Assembly: GCA_945898055.1 (NCBI GenBank)
Contig: CAMDGV010000028.1
Location: 1-54,573, forward strand
Source: Akkermansia muciniphila
GTDB taxonomy: Bacteria > Verrucomicrobiota > Verrucomicrobiia > Limisphaerales > UBA9464
Reading direction: 5' to 3'
Length of the DNA: 54,573 bases
Part shown: positions 16,246-24,809 of the stretch, piece after piece
Numbering within the stretch: position 1 is the stretch's first letter
How the letters are laid out: every line of letters begins with the position of its first letter
Position numbers and translations under genes: made by a program
Notes under the pieces: model-generated
The model's database searches: none
Seen by the model: the letters and a program-made list of their open reading frames with translations, nothing else
Told to the model about the DNA's origin: nothing

Positions 16246-18675
16246 TCAATCTGAGGAGGCCCAAAATCTACGGACATCGCCGAGGATAGAGTCTGAGACT
16301 AGCTCTTGAGGAGAGTGATGAAACCAATCTGCTGGCATGGATTGCGAATAGGTGTTTTGCAGAAATCGCCCATCTAAAAGGATGATTATTCCTCGGTCTG
16401 TCTCGCTGCGAATGATCCTCCCAGCTGCTTGAACTGCTTTGGCCATAGCTGGAAATGCATACGCATAATCGAATCCCGCTCCATATCTTTGTTGGTAGTA
16501 CTTTCGCATTTCTTCACGTTCTAAATCAAAGGTCGGCAAAGGCGGGCCCACGATAAAGGCGCCGATCGCCGCATCGCCTGGATAGTCGATGCCTTCCGAA
16601 AACACCCCGCCCTGAACAGCAAAGACTACCGTGGGTGACTTCGCTTGAGTTAGGTGCGCGATGAGTTCTAGGATGTCACGTTGGTTCATCTCCCGTTCTT
16701 GGGACCGCACCTCGAATCCCACTGGTGGAATAAAAACACTCCGCACCTGTTCTAAAAAAGAGAAACTAGGTAAAAAGACGAAGTAATTACCTTGTTTCAA
16801 GGGGATGATCCTTTGAATGACCTCGGCAATTTTAGGAGAGTTATGGGGGCGCTCAGAAAATTTTGTAGAAACCTGAGGGATTAAAAGCACTTTGCGTCGA
16901 CGGGGATCAAAGGGACTTGGAAATTCACTGGTGACTAAGCGCTCAGACGCTAGACCTGAGAGTCGTGCATAGAACTCAAAGGGTTTGAGTGTCGCAGAAA
17001 AGGCGATCACCTGTTCAAACAAATTGAAGCAAGGTTTCAATAATTCTGAGGCGTCGCAGCAGGTGATTTTTACAGTGCCGCCGGTGCTATGAGGTTGAAA
17101 TGTGGTAAAAAACTCCGATCGATTTTCTTCAGAGACAAAATTGAAAGCTGCGGTGAAATCTCCCCAGTAAGAGGCGAGGCGCAGGACGGGATCTCCGGCT
17201 ATAATTTCGGCATCCGATTCCAAGTAGCGTGACAAGTAGGCGCGAATTTTGAGGTCGTGTTCTAGAAATGGAGCCAAGGGCGGAGTGATCCGAGATGACT
17301 TAGCCGACCCTTGAGGCGAGCACTGACAGAGAAGCTGAATGGCGACATCGATGAGTTCTCTGAAGAGGTATTGGAAACGACTGGGGAGAGTGCTGGCACT
17401 GTCGTGAAGCTTGGCGAGGAACGACGACGAAAGTGACGGCGAAAAAGTCTCCATCCCGCGCGAGGGAAGATTATGGGCTTCATCAATGATCAGACTCGGT
17501 TTGCCGACTTCCCCAATCGTGTTCGTGGAAACGCGCCCTTGGCTTCCCCGAGTGCCGATCACGTAATTGTAATCACAGATGACCACATCTGCGAGAGGGA
17601 CGGCCTCAAATTGAAGTTCAAATGGGCAGCACTGGTGCTCTTTTGCCAGTGCCGTAAATGTCTTTGCTAAGAATTTCTTTTTCTTGGCTAACTGCTCTCC
17701 AATCCCAGCCTTCGCGATCTTGGTGTAGTGATCTTTGGCGTACTCGCAATAGTCTGGATGGCAGAGGGGTTCGGTTTTGAGACAGAGCTTTGATTTCGCG
17801 GTTAGGGTTAAGCAACGAATCGGGGTGCCTCTCTCTTGAAATTGTTCGACGGCTTGTTCAGCGACCCGGTGTTGACTGTTCTTTGGTGTGATATAGACGA
17901 CGCGTTGCCCTCGACTGAGCGCCTCTTTCAACGTGGGATAGAGAACGCCTGCCGTTTTCCCCATACCCGTGGGTGCTTGCAGTAAAAGGCGTTGATTTGT
18001 TTCCAACCCTTTTTCGATTCTTGCGATAAGTTCCGGTTGGATTTTTCGCGGTGTGTCGAAGGGGAAAACTAATCTTTTACCTGCATTGCGGCGGCGAAGT
18101 CTGTTTTTTTCGGTCTGGGAAACCTCGTCAGATAAGACCGCCAAACGCCGCCCAAGCCACTTTTGATACTCGACCAGATCCAGTGGGACGTTGATCTCGA
18201 GGGTTTTGCTATTACGAGTGGAGACCAATTGAAAGACCAGATCTGGAAGTTCGCCCGTCTTTAAAAAGTGGAAGTATCCGTACGTCTTTAATTGGAGGAC
18301 ATACGGGTGATCTGCCTGAAGTTTTCGAGCGAGATCTTCGATCTGGAAGGCAGATTTAATTTCCTCAATCCGAGCGGGCTTTCGATCGAAAAAACCATCC
18401 ATCCGACCGGATATTTCGAAACATCTATCTTGATGCTGAAGACGTTCTTGTATTTCGACTTCAGCTCGGTACTCGAGAAATTCTTTCATTCGAAGTTTCT
18501 GCAGGCGCTGATGGATAACCCTTCCTTCTTCGCTTGCCCGACCGAAGCCAGAATGACACTCGATGCTTCCGGTCCGAGGCACCGGAACGGCAAATTCAGT
18601 GACTGACAAAGAGATAACGGGGGAATTCAGGACGTTCCTTTGGAAGAAAGCTTCTGGGCGAGCGGAAGGGGCCAA
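16246..18675 (-). CDS. Cas4/RecB-like nuclease fused to an XPD/DinG-type Fe-S helicase
   Basis: This protein of up to 809 residues combines two modules. Residues about 50-135 carry a PD-(D/E)XK nuclease signature: His55, Asp93 (SGRMDGFF), Glu105-x-Lys107 (EEIKS) and Gln128/Tyr132. The rest is a superfamily 2 helicase of the XPD/DinG class: Walker A APTGMGKT (234-241), an iron-sulfur cysteine set (Cys298, 305, 310, 349/350), DEAH box IIDEAHNL (396-403), AFSATLKP, and motif VI QAAGRIIRSETDRG. It should unwind 5'-3' and probably cut DNA during repair. The longest frame starts at TTG 18675, inside the upstream gene; an AAAGGAACG near 18635 could serve a start about 18600-18630. It overlaps the MBL exonuclease gene, so the two are probably coupled. 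Confidence 0.85.
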   Translation of the reverse strand: MAPSARPEAFFQRNVLNSPVISLSVTEFAVPVPRTGSIECHSGFGRASEEGRVIHQRLQKLRMKEFLEYRAEVEIQERLQHQDRCFEISGRMDGFFDRKPARIEEIKSAFQIEDLARKLQADHPYVLQLKTYGYFHFLKTGELPDLVFQLVSTRNSKTLEINVPLDLVEYQKWLGRRLAVLSDEVSQTEKNRLRRRNAGKRLVFPFDTPRKIQPELIARIEKGLETNQRLLLQAPTGMGKTAGVLYPTLKEALSRGQRVVYITPKNSQHRVAEQAVEQFQERGTPIRCLTLTAKSKLCLKTEPLCHPDYCEYAKDHYTKIAKAGIGEQLAKKKKFLAKTFTALAKEHQCCPFELQFEAVPLADVVICDYNYVIGTRGSQGRVSTNTIGEVGKPSLIIDEAHNLPSRGMETFSPSLSSSFLAKLHDSASTLPSRFQYLFRELIDVAIQLLCQCSPQGSAKSSRITPPLAPFLEHDLKIRAYLSRYLESDAEIIAGDPVLRLASYWGDFTAAFNFVSEENRSEFFTTFQPHSTGGTVKITCCDASELLKPCFNLFEQVIAFSATLKPFEFYARLSGLASERLVTSEFPSPFDPRRRKVLLIPQVSTKFSERPHNSPKIAEVIQRIIPLKQGNYFVFLPSFSFLEQVRSVFIPPVGFEVRSQEREMNQRDILELIAHLTQAKSPTVVFAVQGGVFSEGIDYPGDAAIGAFIVGPPLPTFDLEREEMRKYYQQRYGAGFDYAYAFPAMAKAVQAAGRIIRSETDRGIIILLDGRFLQNTYSQSMPADWFHHSPQELVSDSILGDVRRFWASSD

Positions 18676-19721
18676 GAGAAAAGTTCGAGGTTTTTTTGGG
18701 GTAGTTGAGAATAAATTTCTGGGCTGAGAGCGGTGACCGGATGAGCCTCGATTCCGAGGGTTTTTAAATGTCGAACGAGTACCCCCTTATTTCGCTGCAT
18801 CAGGAAGACTCGAGAGGCACCCGTTTCAAGGATCGTTCGATTGAGATCAGTCCAGTCTGCGTGATCTGAGAGAACAAAGCCCTGATCAAAGCCAGCCCCG
18901 CCTCGATAGGAATTACCGCTTTGTTGTCCGAGCATCCATCCTGAGGCAAAGGCAGTTTGAAAGTTATTTGAGGCTAGGAACCATTCCTGTTTTTTGGCGG
19001 AAGGAGGTGCAAGCACCAACTCGCCTCCAGTCAGAAAGATCTTTGGGGTTCCGGTGCGGGGTAAAACTCGAGTCGGTGCCAGTTGACGTCCCGCGGTTCG
19101 GTAGCAGGCGGTTAAGGCGGCCATCGATTCATGGATCCAGATTGGGGAAACTTCAAACCGCATTAGTTCAGCAAGAATTCTCTGAGTTTTTCCGAGCGAG
19201 TAGCCGTAGATCACGCTGTTAAAGCCGGCGTTTTTATTTTTTCTCCACCAACTCTCGAGTGCTTGACCGTGATTGCTCGTTTTTTCCCAAATAAACCGAG
19301 GGGTGCCAAAGGTGGCTTCGCTCACAAAAACATCACAAGCAACCAACTCAAAGGGTTCGCAACTCGGATCGGGTTCCCGCTTGTAATCACCCGATGCAAC
19401 CCAGACTTGGCCGAGGTGTTCGAGGCGAATCTGTGCGGAGCCAAGGATATGACCGGCACTGTGGAAGCTAACTTCGACTGAGCCGAACCGGATCGTTTTC
19501 CGATAGGGAACACCTTCGACTTGGATGTTCTGACCCAAACGCACTCGGAGCAGGGGCACTGAAGTTTCTGTGCACCAGTAGCATTGAGAACCCCTTCGTG
19601 CATGATCACTATGAGCGTGCGTGATCACAGCCTTGGCAACCGGTCGATGAGGATCGATGTGGAATCCCCCGGCTTCACAATAAAGTCCGGCTTCAGTCCA
19701 AGAGAGCAGGGGTTGTTCCAC
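18627..19721 (-). CDS. MBL-fold ligase-associated DNA exonuclease
   Basis: A 364-residue metallo-beta-lactamase/beta-CASP protein of the SNM1/Artemis-like 'ligase-associated exonuclease' group. It has the metal motif THAHSDH (His35, His37, Asp39, His40), then SAGHILGSAQI, ASGDYKREPDPSCEPFELVACDVFVSEATFG and a late SDHADW. The group's usual partners are an ATP-dependent DNA ligase and an Lhr-type helicase. No ligase gene is nearby; the adjacent co-oriented helicase is instead an XPD/DinG type with a nuclease domain. The start is a GTG at 19719-19721, just downstream of the kinase gene (28 bases), so all three may be one transcript. Function in DNA end processing is inferred from the family. 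Confidence 0.88.
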   Translation of the reverse strand: MEQPLLSWTEAGLYCEAGGFHIDPHRPVAKAVITHAHSDHARRGSQCYWCTETSVPLLRVRLGQNIQVEGVPYRKTIRFGSVEVSFHSAGHILGSAQIRLEHLGQVWVASGDYKREPDPSCEPFELVACDVFVSEATFGTPRFIWEKTSNHGQALESWWRKNKNAGFNSVIYGYSLGKTQRILAELMRFEVSPIWIHESMAALTACYRTAGRQLAPTRVLPRTGTPKIFLTGGELVLAPPSAKKQEWFLASNNFQTAFASGWMLGQQSGNSYRGGAGFDQGFVLSDHADWTDLNRTILETGASRVFLMQRNKGVLVRHLKTLGIEAHPVTALSPEIYSQLPQKNLELFSWPLPLAQKLSSKGTS

Positions 19722-19748
19722 GGGTATGCGACGGGATCAGAACTACAG

Positions 19749-21203
19749 TTAGAGGAGGCGAACGGTAAAGAGGGTTCCGCCACCGGGATTAGATTCGAGA
19801 GCGACTGAGCCACCATGAGCTTCGACGATCGCTTTAACCACGCTGAGTCCGAGTCCTAGGCCCTGTTGACCCCGACTTTGGTCACCTCGAAAAAGCCGAG
19901 TCCAGACCCGAGGCCGTTCTTCTTCGGGGATCCCGGGGCCGGTATCGCAAACGCGAATTATGGGATGGTCTTTTTCTTGCAAGACCGCGATGACGACCCT
20001 GCCTCCTGACGGGGTGTATTTGATAGCGTTATCCAGAAGGTTGCCGATGACCTGTCGAAGGCGAACGGGATCGACCCGAGCGATGACTGGGAGTGGAGCT
20101 TGGAGAGAGAGGCGTATTAATTTTTCCTCGGCAGTCAAGGAGTAGGCATCGACAAGTTCAGCGGCGAGACGAGCGAGATCAGCGGGTTTACGATCGAGTT
20201 GCATCAGACCCGCCTCGGCGGCTGTGACATCGAGCAGCGCATTTAATAAGGCGAGGACGTGATCGCTTTCCTCCACGCAATCAGCCAGAGCACTGCGAGT
20301 GTTGACGGGATTGGCCTCAAGTAAAGCGAGTTCGGCCGTGCCGCGGAGTCGGGTGAGAGGCGTCTTTAGGTCATGAGCGGCGTTGTCGAGAGATTCTCGC
20401 AAGGCGCGAATGAGTCCACTATTTCGTTGGAGAACTGAGTTAAAAAGGGCAGCAAGTTCGTCGAGATCATCGTGTGGTTGGCGAACCGGCATTCGGGAGT
20501 CAAGATCGTCGGTGGCTAGGATGCGACGAGCTGTATCGGTCATTTCACGAACCGGACGCAGGGCTCGATTGGCAAGAAAAGCGCCTGCGACTAAAGAGAT
20601 TGCGGCCATTGCAAGAGTGGCGGAAGTGATGCTTTTACGAAAGGGGCCAAGGACCATCTCGCGGTTGTTGGTAATTCGTCCAATTTGGAGGAGGGTGCCA
20701 TCGGGTTGAAGAGCTGAACCGAGGGTCAACTCTTGTTCCGCGCCGCTGGGAATCCGAACGACCTCGACGGGTCTTGCCACCCCCATCCAATCGCGTTCGT
20801 ATCCGGCGAGTTGAATCCAGCCTTCAGGTACGGAGGCAAAGGTGACCACATTACCACGCCCTAATAATCGAATGAGCAGAGGCGTCCCACCGGCATTCCC
20901 TCGTTCGCGATCGACCGAGGCGCGAAGGACACCGAGACCACCCGCTTGATAAAGAGTCCCGTATTCTTTCAATTTGGACTCTAAGATTTCGGCATCCTTG
21001 GCGGCGAGCGCGCGTGCCATCAAGAGATAGGCAACGGCGAAGAGAACCGCGACTGAACCCGTAAAAAGAGTCGCATACCAGAGGCTCAGACGTTGGCCCA
21101 AGCGCAGGGATGGAAGCCAAGAGCTCAAGGCGGGTAGGAGGGGCTTAAGCGGTGAAGATTTTGCGGGCGTAGTCGAGGCTACGTCGGTGATTTTCGACAA
21201 CAT
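19749..21203 (-). CDS. Membrane sensor histidine kinase without an adjacent response regulator
   Basis: A 484-residue two-component kinase. Two membrane helices (about 42-66 and 192-214) flank a ~125-residue periplasmic sensor region, followed by HAMP (RPVREMTDTARRILATDDL), the HisKA phospho-acceptor His277 (AAHDLKTPLTRLRG) and a GHKL ATPase with the N box NLLDNAIKYTP, CDTGPGIPEEE and GLGLGLSVVKAIVEAHGG. The layout resembles heavy-metal/CusS-like kinases. No response regulator gene lies within the window, so the partner is elsewhere. The ATG at 21203 lies 59 bases inside the upstream TIM-barrel gene; a TTG near residue 26 is an alternative start before the first helix. Confidence 0.93.
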   Translation of the reverse strand: MLSKITDVASTTPAKSSPLKPLLPALSSWLPSLRLGQRLSLWYATLFTGSVAVLFAVAYLLMARALAAKDAEILESKLKEYGTLYQAGGLGVLRASVDRERGNAGGTPLLIRLLGRGNVVTFASVPEGWIQLAGYERDWMGVARPVEVVRIPSGAEQELTLGSALQPDGTLLQIGRITNNREMVLGPFRKSITSATLAMAAISLVAGAFLANRALRPVREMTDTARRILATDDLDSRMPVRQPHDDLDELAALFNSVLQRNSGLIRALRESLDNAAHDLKTPLTRLRGTAELALLEANPVNTRSALADCVEESDHVLALLNALLDVTAAEAGLMQLDRKPADLARLAAELVDAYSLTAEEKLIRLSLQAPLPVIARVDPVRLRQVIGNLLDNAIKYTPSGGRVVIAVLQEKDHPIIRVCDTGPGIPEEERPRVWTRLFRGDQSRGQQGLGLGLSVVKAIVEAHGGSVALESNPGGGTLFTVRLL

Positions 21204-22044
21204 TCCGAGTCAGCTTTGTACCGCTTTCGAGCGCGAGTTCGACGGAAAATCGGCGCGGTAATTTTTGTTTATGAGCGAAGGCTGCGATGGTTGCGTAGTC
21301 AATATCACCGGAGTCTAGATCTTCCCACCAAATGCCGTTTCGGCTTTGTCGAAGGTGCCAAGAGACAACGCGGTTACCGTAGCGTTGAAGGGCATCCATG
21401 GGCAGCACACCGCCTCGGTATAACCAGTGGGTATCGATGCAGAAGTCGACGGTGCCCGCCTCTGTGAGAGCAAAGATTTGATGAAACTCGTGAGCCTTAT
21501 TGCGGAGTTCGGGCGTGTGTTGATGCAACCCGAGGCGGATCCCTCTTTTTTTGAGCTCAGCCCCTAGGCGACTCATTGCCCGTGCCTGAATGGCTAATTC
21601 TGGATCGGTCTTGTCGCGTCCAATCGGATCGGCATTGCAGACGATGACCGAAAACCCTGCTTTAGCACAAATCTCACCCGCCCGTACTAAGTTGTCGACG
21701 GTTTGGCCCGCGATGTCAGTGTGAAAGGTGCCGCCGGTGTAAAGACTGATTGGGCGGAGTCCATGTCGGCGAAGGCGATCAGCGAAGGCGGCGTTTTCCT
21801 CAGGATGAGCGACATCGACATTCCCCTCAGCGTAGTGGTAGCCCGCATCGCGAAGCGCAGTGAAGACCGTATCTAAATGGTCTTCGAGGCGTTTGCCGTC
21901 GCGTCCATAGTATTGGCCCCATCCATAAAGTTGACTTCCGAAGAGCGTTTCCGGTTCGGCCGCGACAATTGGCCCGTCGATCAATGCTGCGGCTACTGCG
22001 GTGGTGGTGCTGCCGATGAAGTTGCGACGAGAGAGGCGGTTCAT
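21145..22044 (-). CDS. Tat-exported xylose isomerase-like TIM-barrel protein
   Basis: The 299-residue product begins with a twin-arginine signal (MNRLSRRNFIGSTTTAVAAALI), implying export of a folded, probably metal-bound protein. The mature part is a sugar phosphate isomerase/epimerase-like TIM barrel: YAEGNVDVAHPEEN, GLHQHTPELRN with metal-type His residues, FCIDTHWLYRGG and a late SVELALESG. Such exported barrels are abundant in planctomycetes and Verrucomicrobia, where they handle periplasmic sugars; the substrate is unknown. The frame extends upstream to 22092, but the ATG at 22042-22044 places the RR motif correctly. Its end overlaps the histidine kinase gene. Confidence 0.85.
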   Translation of the reverse strand: MNRLSRRNFIGSTTTAVAAALIDGPIVAAEPETLFGSQLYGWGQYYGRDGKRLEDHLDTVFTALRDAGYHYAEGNVDVAHPEENAAFADRLRRHGLRPISLYTGGTFHTDIAGQTVDNLVRAGEICAKAGFSVIVCNADPIGRDKTDPELAIQARAMSRLGAELKKRGIRLGLHQHTPELRNKAHEFHQIFALTEAGTVDFCIDTHWLYRGGVLPMDALQRYGNRVVSWHLRQSRNGIWWEDLDSGDIDYATIAAFAHKQKLPRRFSVELALESGTKLTRNVVENHRRSLDYARKIFTA

Positions 22045-22171
22045 TTTTCGATTAAATCCTTCAAGGCCGAAGATTCCAAGCAATGACTCCAAGTCCGTGT
22101 CGGGTATTGGAATTTTAGCAAGGAGCTAACCTCCCGCCGCCCCTTACTTTGTCTGAGCGACCCAGTGAAGG

Positions 22172-24175
22172 TCACTCCTCGCTGTTCGTCAACTTGGCCA
22201 ACACACTGAGATCTTCGAGAGTGGAGGTATCACCCTTGATTTCGATGCCGCTGGCGATTTGCTTCAGAAGCCGCCTCATAATCTTACCTGACCGAGTTTT
22301 GGGCAGTGAATCGGCAAAGCGAACCTCGTCTGGTTTTGCCACGGGGCCGATTTCTTTTCCAATGTGATTGCGCAATTCGTTCTTCAGTTCTGGCGTTGCT
22401 TTGTATCCTGTTTTCAAGGTCACAAAGCAAACCAAAGCTTGCCCCTTCAAATCGTCGGGACGTCCTACTACTGCGGCTTCTGCCACGCTGGGGTGACTCA
22501 CCATTGCGCTCTCCACTTCTGCCGTTCCAATTCGATGCCCAGCCACGTTTAAGACATCATCAATCCGACCGACGATCCAGAAATAGCCGTCCTTGTCTTG
22601 GCGACATCCGTCTCCAGTAAAGTAACTTCCTTTGACCTCCTTCCAATAAGTGTCCTTGAAACGTTGGGGATCACCCCAGATGCCGCGGAGCATCGACGGC
22701 CAAGGTTTGCGGATCACCAGTTTACCTCCTGAATTCTTGGGAACCACTTTACCAAAGTCGTCGACTATTTCTGGTAAAATCCCGAAAAAAGGTAACGTAG
22801 CCGTCCCTGGTTTGGTCGGCGTCGCCCCGGGCAGGGGCGAAATGAGAATACTTCCAGTTTCCGTCTGCCACCAAGTGTCCACAATCGGACAACGGCCACC
22901 ACCAATGACTTTATGGTACCACATCCACGCTTCAGGATTAATGGGCTCGCCAACACTTCCTAACAGTCGGAGCGAGGAGAGATTATGTTTCTTTGGCCAC
23001 TCATCGCCCCATTTCATAAAGGCCCGAATCGCGGTGGGTGCGGTGTAAAGAATGGTGACGCCATACTTCTGAATAATACGCCAGAAGCGATCGGGTTCAG
23101 GCCAATTGGGAGCACCCTCATACATTAACGCGGTCGCCCCGTTGGCCAAAGGTCCATAGACAATGTAACTGTGACCGGTCACCCAACCAACGTCGGCGGT
23201 GCACCAGTAAACATCTTCGTCACGTAGATCGAAGACGTACTTCGAGGTCATTTTGGCGCCCAGCAAATACCCCGCAGTCGTATGCAGAATCCCTTTCGGC
23301 TTCCCGGTTGAACCGCTGGTATAAAGGATAAAGAGCGGTGCCTCGGAGTCGAGTTTTGCTGCAGGGCAGGTGTCACTAACGGCCTCCACTTCACTGTGCC
23401 ACCACAAGTCCCGACCATCGACCATGGTGACCTCGTTTCCGCAACGTCGAATCACGATAACTTTCTCAATCGAAGCCGCTAGAGGTTTACCGGTTGCGTC
23501 ATTTAAATTAAACGCATCATCGACATTTTTCTTTAAAGGCACCACCGCACCTCGTCGATAGCCGCCATCGGAAGTAATCACCATTTTAGCGCCACAATCT
23601 TGAATTCGATCGGCCACCGATTGGGCACTAAAGCCGCCGAATACCACGCTATGAACGGCCCCAATCCTGGCACAGGCTAGCATCGCAATTGCCGCCTCAG
23701 GAATCATGGGGAGATAAAGGATTACCCGATCGCCCCGGCGGATTCCGTTTCTTTTTAAGACGTTGGCAAAACGGCAGACTTCGCGATGCAACTGCTTGTA
23801 AGTGAGCACGCGTTCTTCACCCGGTTTACCGTCAGTAGCCGGTTCACCTTCCCAAATTAAAGCTGCCTTGTTGGCGTGGGCCGTCCCTAACCACCGGTCG
23901 AGACAGTTTTCCGACACATTAAGCTTCCCACCCATAAACCATTTAGCGAACGGCTCTTTCCACTGAAGGACTTCGGTAAACGGCTTTTGCCAGACTAATT
24001 CGGCTTCCGCATGCTTCTTCCAAAACGCTTCCGGATGGGTCACCGACTCCTTCCATAGTTTTTTGTACTGGGTCATCGACTTGATTCGTGCCGCAGCGGA
24101 AAACTCTTTGGACGGCTTAAAGACACGAGCTTCCTGAGAGAGGGAAGTGATGTTTGTAGAAGGCGCAGTACTCAT
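22172..24175 (-). CDS. acs: Acetyl-CoA synthetase (AMP-forming)
   Basis: This enzyme activates acetate to acetyl-CoA through acetyl-AMP. The 667-residue product has the normal length. It shows the P-loop-like [20 protein letters not shown], the adenylate motif [45 protein letters not shown] and the C-terminal catalytic lysine in [18 protein letters not shown], a possible acetylation site. The N-terminal segment ([21 protein letters not shown]) is typical of Acs. It feeds acetyl-CoA to the citrate synthase encoded earlier in the window. The start ATG is at 24173-24175; the gene is transcribed singly. Confidence 0.97.
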   Translation of the reverse strand: MSTAPSTNITSLSQEARVFKPSKEFSAAARIKSMTQYKKLWKESVTHPEAFWKKHAEAELVWQKPFTEVLQWKEPFAKWFMGGKLNVSENCLDRWLGTAHANKAALIWEGEPATDGKPGEERVLTYKQLHREVCRFANVLKRNGIRRGDRVILYLPMIPEAAIAMLACARIGAVHSVVFGGFSAQSVADRIQDCGAKMVITSDGGYRRGAVVPLKKNVDDAFNLNDATGKPLAASIEKVIVIRRCGNEVTMVDGRDLWWHSEVEAVSDTCPAAKLDSEAPLFILYTSGSTGKPKGILHTTAGYLLGAKMTSKYVFDLRDEDVYWCTADVGWVTGHSYIVYGPLANGATALMYEGAPNWPEPDRFWRIIQKYGVTILYTAPTAIRAFMKWGDEWPKKHNLSSLRLLGSVGEPINPEAWMWYHKVIGGGRCPIVDTWWQTETGSILISPLPGATPTKPGTATLPFFGILPEIVDDFGKVVPKNSGGKLVIRKPWPSMLRGIWGDPQRFKDTYWKEVKGSYFTGDGCRQDKDGYFWIVGRIDDVLNVAGHRIGTAEVESAMVSHPSVAEAAVVGRPDDLKGQALVCFVTLKTGYKATPELKNELRNHIGKEIGPVAKPDEVRFADSLPKTRSGKIMRRLLKQIASGIEIKGDTSTLEDLSVLAKLTNSEE

Positions 24176-24535
24176 TTGAAGTGCTCGCTATCTTGGAAAG
24201 GCAATCCCTCTGAGTCAATCTTGGCTCGCACGGGTTAAGTTGCTAGCAGCGTTTAGTCTGGGACGGTAGAAGCAAATTTTGAGCGATTTCTACTCAGCAA
24301 AGTAAACGTATTGAAAAATGGATCCTCGCCTAATCGTAGATGAAAAATGGGTGTACGAGAGATTTTGAGATCTCTCCTGAAGGTTCCGCCAGTGCATGAA
24401 TTGACCGATCAACCGGCGGAGCAGGATAACTCAGCCAATTGGACTCGATTCTTGTAAATTGGCTGGATGAAAGGGCTTGCGCTCGGGGGAATCAGCGGTT
24501 TCTATTTCCTTGTCGGTGTGATCTTTCAAGTTTTT
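24176..24535. other. Gene-free stretch upstream of the 6S-like RNA, with one inverted repeat
   Basis: No gene is recognised. An inverted repeat CAGCCAATT (24432-24440) and AATTGGCTG (24457-24465) has a 16-base spacer; it is not followed by a T run on either strand, so an operator is as likely as a hairpin. The region should contain the acs promoter (minus strand) and that of the RNA downstream. Confidence 0.4.
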
Positions 24536-24711
24536 CCCTGCCCGGTGCGTGTATCGAGACAGTGCTCTTCGACCTTATTTCCAAATTCGGGAGCTTCAAA
24601 GCGGTTTAGCGCAACAAAGCCAGGCCTCCTTACAGGAAGGCCGCGGAGCGCCCGCTGCTCCCACCTGGTACCCTCGGTAGAAGGGGCCCGTCTTTAACGG
24701 CCATGGCGGGG
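24536..24711 (+). ncRNA. ssrS: Structured RNA resembling 6S RNA
   Basis: The ~176-base segment folds by eye into one long interrupted hairpin. The ends pair perfectly (CCCTGCC 24536-24542 with GGCGGGG 24705-24711, one G-U), an internal arm pairs GGGAGC (24589-24594) with GCTCCC (24657-24662), and the apex has a stem GGCCTCCT/AGGAAGGCC (24623-24642). Large unpaired regions on both sides between the closing stem and the GGGAGC arm resemble the 6S central bubble, and the 3' end is followed by ATTTTTTAT. Length, closing stem and terminal T run match 6S RNA, which inhibits housekeeping RNA polymerase in stationary phase. A short open frame (24467-24697) overlaps but has no protein-like features. 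The name is inferred from structure only. Confidence 0.55.
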
Positions 24712-24809
24712 ATTTTTTATCGGCACTCTGAGCTTTCTTGGAGCGCCTTTTTTTTGCTCAGGCAAAAAGTGGATTTGCGAAGAGCCCGTAGAAAGGCACG
24801 CTTTCACCC

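Noticed and set aside
15758-16277. Minus-strand frames opposite the IS66 remnant
   Set aside because: The plus-strand pieces match TnpC blocks in the correct order; the minus frames show no family match.
24467-24697. 76-codon frame across the 6S-like RNA
   Set aside because: Composition is not protein-like and the segment is better explained by paired RNA structure.
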